From an uncultured Ignavibacteria bacterium (GTDB taxonomy: Bacteria; Bacteroidota; Ignavibacteria; SZUA-365), in the NCBI GenBank assembly GCA_913061095.1, contig CAJXVM010000006.1, forward strand, positions 1 to 64,000: 64,000 bases of DNA, given 5' to 3'. Position 1 is the stretch's first letter, and the number at the start of each line of letters is the position of its first letter. The notes under the pieces are model-generated. The model worked only from the letters and a program-made list of their open reading frames with translations, was not told where the DNA came from and made no database searches. The position numbers and the translations under genes are program-made. Of the stretch, positions 62,654 to 64,000 are shown one piece after another.

Positions 62654-63346
62654 TTATCGATCGCTGTCAGAGCGCGTTTCGCCCTTCTGATCATTCCGCC
62701 GATGCCGAATGATTCTGCCCTCGGCGATATAGACCACGTTCTCTGCAATATTGGTCGCATAATCCGCCATCCGTTCAAGATAACGCGATATGCTGAGAAG
62801 ATGAATCAGCCGCTCTGTCTGTGGCGGTGATGAGAGGATGCGGTCACGCACCAGTTCGTACATCGAACGATTGAGTGCGTCAACTTCCTCGTCGAGCATG
62901 CAAACGTTCCGGGCCAGAACCGGATCCATATCAACGAGGGCATCCAGGCTCTGCGCGATCATGGTCAGTGTGCGGTCGGCCAGTTCCATCAGTTCGTTCG
63001 GAAGTACGAGCTGATCGTGCTGTCCGATGGACAGCACGCGTCTCGCCACGTTTGCAGCGAGATCACCGATCCGTTCCAGATCTGCGTTGATTTTCAAGAC
63101 GGCAACGACAAACTGCGTACCTGTGTTGCCAAGAGCTCCTGACTGCAGCATGGCAACAGAGTCCTCCTCGATGCTGATTTCGAGTTCGTCGATTTCATCA
63201 TCGAGTTCGATGACACTGCGCGCTGCCTGCCAGTCTCGTGACCGAATCACGAGCACACAGCGCCGGGCATTCTCCTCGACCAGTGCACTGAGTTGCAGCA
63301 GTTTGCGTTTCAGGAAATCGGGTGTATGTGCGGTACGGTCTTTCAT
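62654..63346 (-). CDS. phoU: Phosphate-signalling protein PhoU
   Basis: 230 residues, usual PhoU length. Two repeated three-helix bundles are visible. The metal-binding helices have the expected E/D-x-x-x-D pattern: KINADLERIGDLAANVARRV in repeat 1 and SRYLERMADYATNIAENVVY in repeat 2. PhoU links phosphate transport to the PhoR kinase and prevents excess uptake. Here it sits between a PhoR-like kinase gene and the PiT gene instead of a PstSCAB operon. A positively charged end (RHRRNDQKGE) is extra. Confidence 0.94.
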   Translation of the reverse strand: MKDRTAHTPDFLKRKLLQLSALVEENARRCVLVIRSRDWQAARSVIELDDEIDELEISIEEDSVAMLQSGALGNTGTQFVVAVLKINADLERIGDLAANVARRVLSIGQHDQLVLPNELMELADRTLTMIAQSLDALVDMDPVLARNVCMLDEEVDALNRSMYELVRDRILSSPPQTERLIHLLSISRYLERMADYATNIAENVVYIAEGRIIRHRRNDQKGETRSDSDR

Positions 63347-63378
63347 GATTCATGTCACGGAGTCCGGCGCTCTCTGTA

Positions 63379-64000
63379 TCAGACTCTTGCGTACTCCTCC
63401 TCCATGGCGGTGATGCGCAGGTACAGTGAAAATGTACTTCCCTGGCCCGGCTTGCTCTGGACATCGACATGCCCGTGATGCGCCTGTGCGATATGCTTGA
63501 CGATTGCGAGACCGAGACCGGTACCGCCCATCTTCCGGCTGCGCGCCTTGTCGATGCGATAGAAACGCTCGAAAAGTCTCGGGAGGTGTTCCGCTTCAAT
63601 CCCATATCCCTCGTCACGAATATCGATACGGATCTCATCATCATTGATCCTCTGCGCCGTAACCCAGACCGATTTTCCGTCCTCACTGTACTTGATCGCG
63701 TTCGAAATGAGATTGACGATGGCCTGCTCGAGCAGCGGTGGATTATTCAGTGCATGCAGGTCGGGCGGACAGTCGAGATGCACGGCGATTCTTCTCTGAT
63801 CGGCGTCATGCTGACATGACTGAATAGCGGAATACAGCGTCTCGCGGACCTCGCTGTATGCAAGCGCGATTTCTTCACGCTCCGCCCCCTGCTCGATGCG
63901 TGAGAGACTGAGCAGATCCTCAATGATGGCATTCAGCCGGTCGGCCTGGTTGGAGACAATCCCGAGGAAACGAAGTGCATCGGCCTTGTCGTGAATGGCG
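63379..64000 (-). CDS. Sensor histidine kinase, PhoR-like, N-terminal part outside window
   Basis: The visible C-terminal part (about 206 residues) continues to the right edge without a stop. Reading from the edge, it starts in the second dimerisation helix with FLGIVSNQADRLNAIIEDLL and SLSRIEQGAE. It continues with the N-box LEQAIVNLISNAIKYSEDGK, DEGYGIEAEHLPRLFERFYR and GGTGLGLAIVKHIAQAHHGH, then ends in YLRITAMEEEYARV. The H-box lies beyond the window. PhoU and the phosphate permease directly downstream make a PhoR-type phosphate sensor likely, though the sensor domain is not visible. A methionine-like (GTG) start at 63783 would remove the dimerisation region and is not used. Confidence 0.88.
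   Translation of the reverse strand, partial: AIHDKADALRFLGIVSNQADRLNAIIEDLLSLSRIEQGAEREEIALAYSEVRETLYSAIQSCQHDADQRRIAVHLDCPPDLHALNNPPLLEQAIVNLISNAIKYSEDGKSVWVTAQRINDDEIRIDIRDEGYGIEAEHLPRLFERFYRIDKARSRKMGGTGLGLAIVKHIAQAHHGHVDVQSKPGQGSTFSLYLRITAMEEEYARV

Noticed and set aside
1-64000. tRNA, rRNA, riboswitch or replication origin
   Set aside because: No cloverleaf with CCA, conserved rRNA segment, known riboswitch core or DnaA-box cluster was recognised by reading; a covariance-model search would be needed to exclude weak cases.

Overview
The window looks like a chromosomal stretch from a Gram-negative bacterium of the Bacteroidota / Ignavibacteriota / Chlorobiota (FCB) type. The base composition is moderately high in G+C. 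Many proteins carry signal peptides and outer-membrane barrel features. The F-type ATPase genes run atpI-like/atpB/atpE/atpF/atpH/atpA/atpG without atpD or atpC in view, and AtpB has a signal-peptide extension. A phosphate permease carries a PhoU-like tail. Ribosome-binding sites are strong for some genes and absent for others. The phylum call is an inference from protein character, not from a search. No rRNA, tRNA, CRISPR array, insertion sequence or prophage gene is visible.

Layout. 1-5340: F0F1-ATPase operon on the minus strand. Its last part (atpG and the C-terminal third of atpA, left of about 1,060) resembles Desulfobacterota rather than the rest of the window; this could be gene replacement or an assembly chimera. 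5440-8330: a MoxR/RavA-like AAA+ ATPase followed by a von Willebrand A protein. 8456-16345: a very tight plus-strand operon with a 998-residue TPR protein, a small barrel with a TonB-box-like N-terminus, two HU-like proteins (one membrane-anchored), ExbB, ExbD and TonB. 16457-20242: a membrane-embedded spermidine-synthase-like protein and an exported Ntn-hydrolase/MORN fusion. 20184-26886 (minus): an AddAB-like helicase/nuclease pair behind a dual-specificity phosphatase. 27016-28673 (minus): a DUF547 protein and a small barrel. 28889-35564: an NmrA-like oxidoreductase, then a complete RND efflux operon.

35677-42359 is a signalling island. It encodes a stand-alone receiver, a receiver/class III cyclase with a PilZ-like tail, two paralogous porin-like proteins flanking a small PstS-like binding protein, and a histidine kinase with an unusual helical insertion. 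It is followed by a MATE exporter (42356-43714) and, convergent to that, TcdA and TatD. 45358-51384: an ECF sigma factor, a membrane anti-sigma-like protein and an exported TldD/TldE-like pair, followed by a PKD/PQQ-propeller lipoprotein. 52921-60248: a HicB-like small protein, an acyl-CoA dehydrogenase, a two-component system with a twin jelly-roll exported protein, an EamA permease and a porin. 60330-64000 (minus): a phosphate module with a PhoR-like kinase (cut by the window end), PhoU and a PiT permease.

How it works together. Most genes sit in short operons with 1-4 bp overlaps. The main themes are energy conversion (ATP synthase, Ton motor), envelope transport (RND, MATE, porins), envelope and nutrient signalling (three kinases, three receivers, a cyclase, an ECF switch) and DNA repair. 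The best candidates for something little described are the HU-like proteins inside the Ton operon, the porin/binding-protein/kinase/cyclase island, and the ECF-linked exported TldD/TldE pair.
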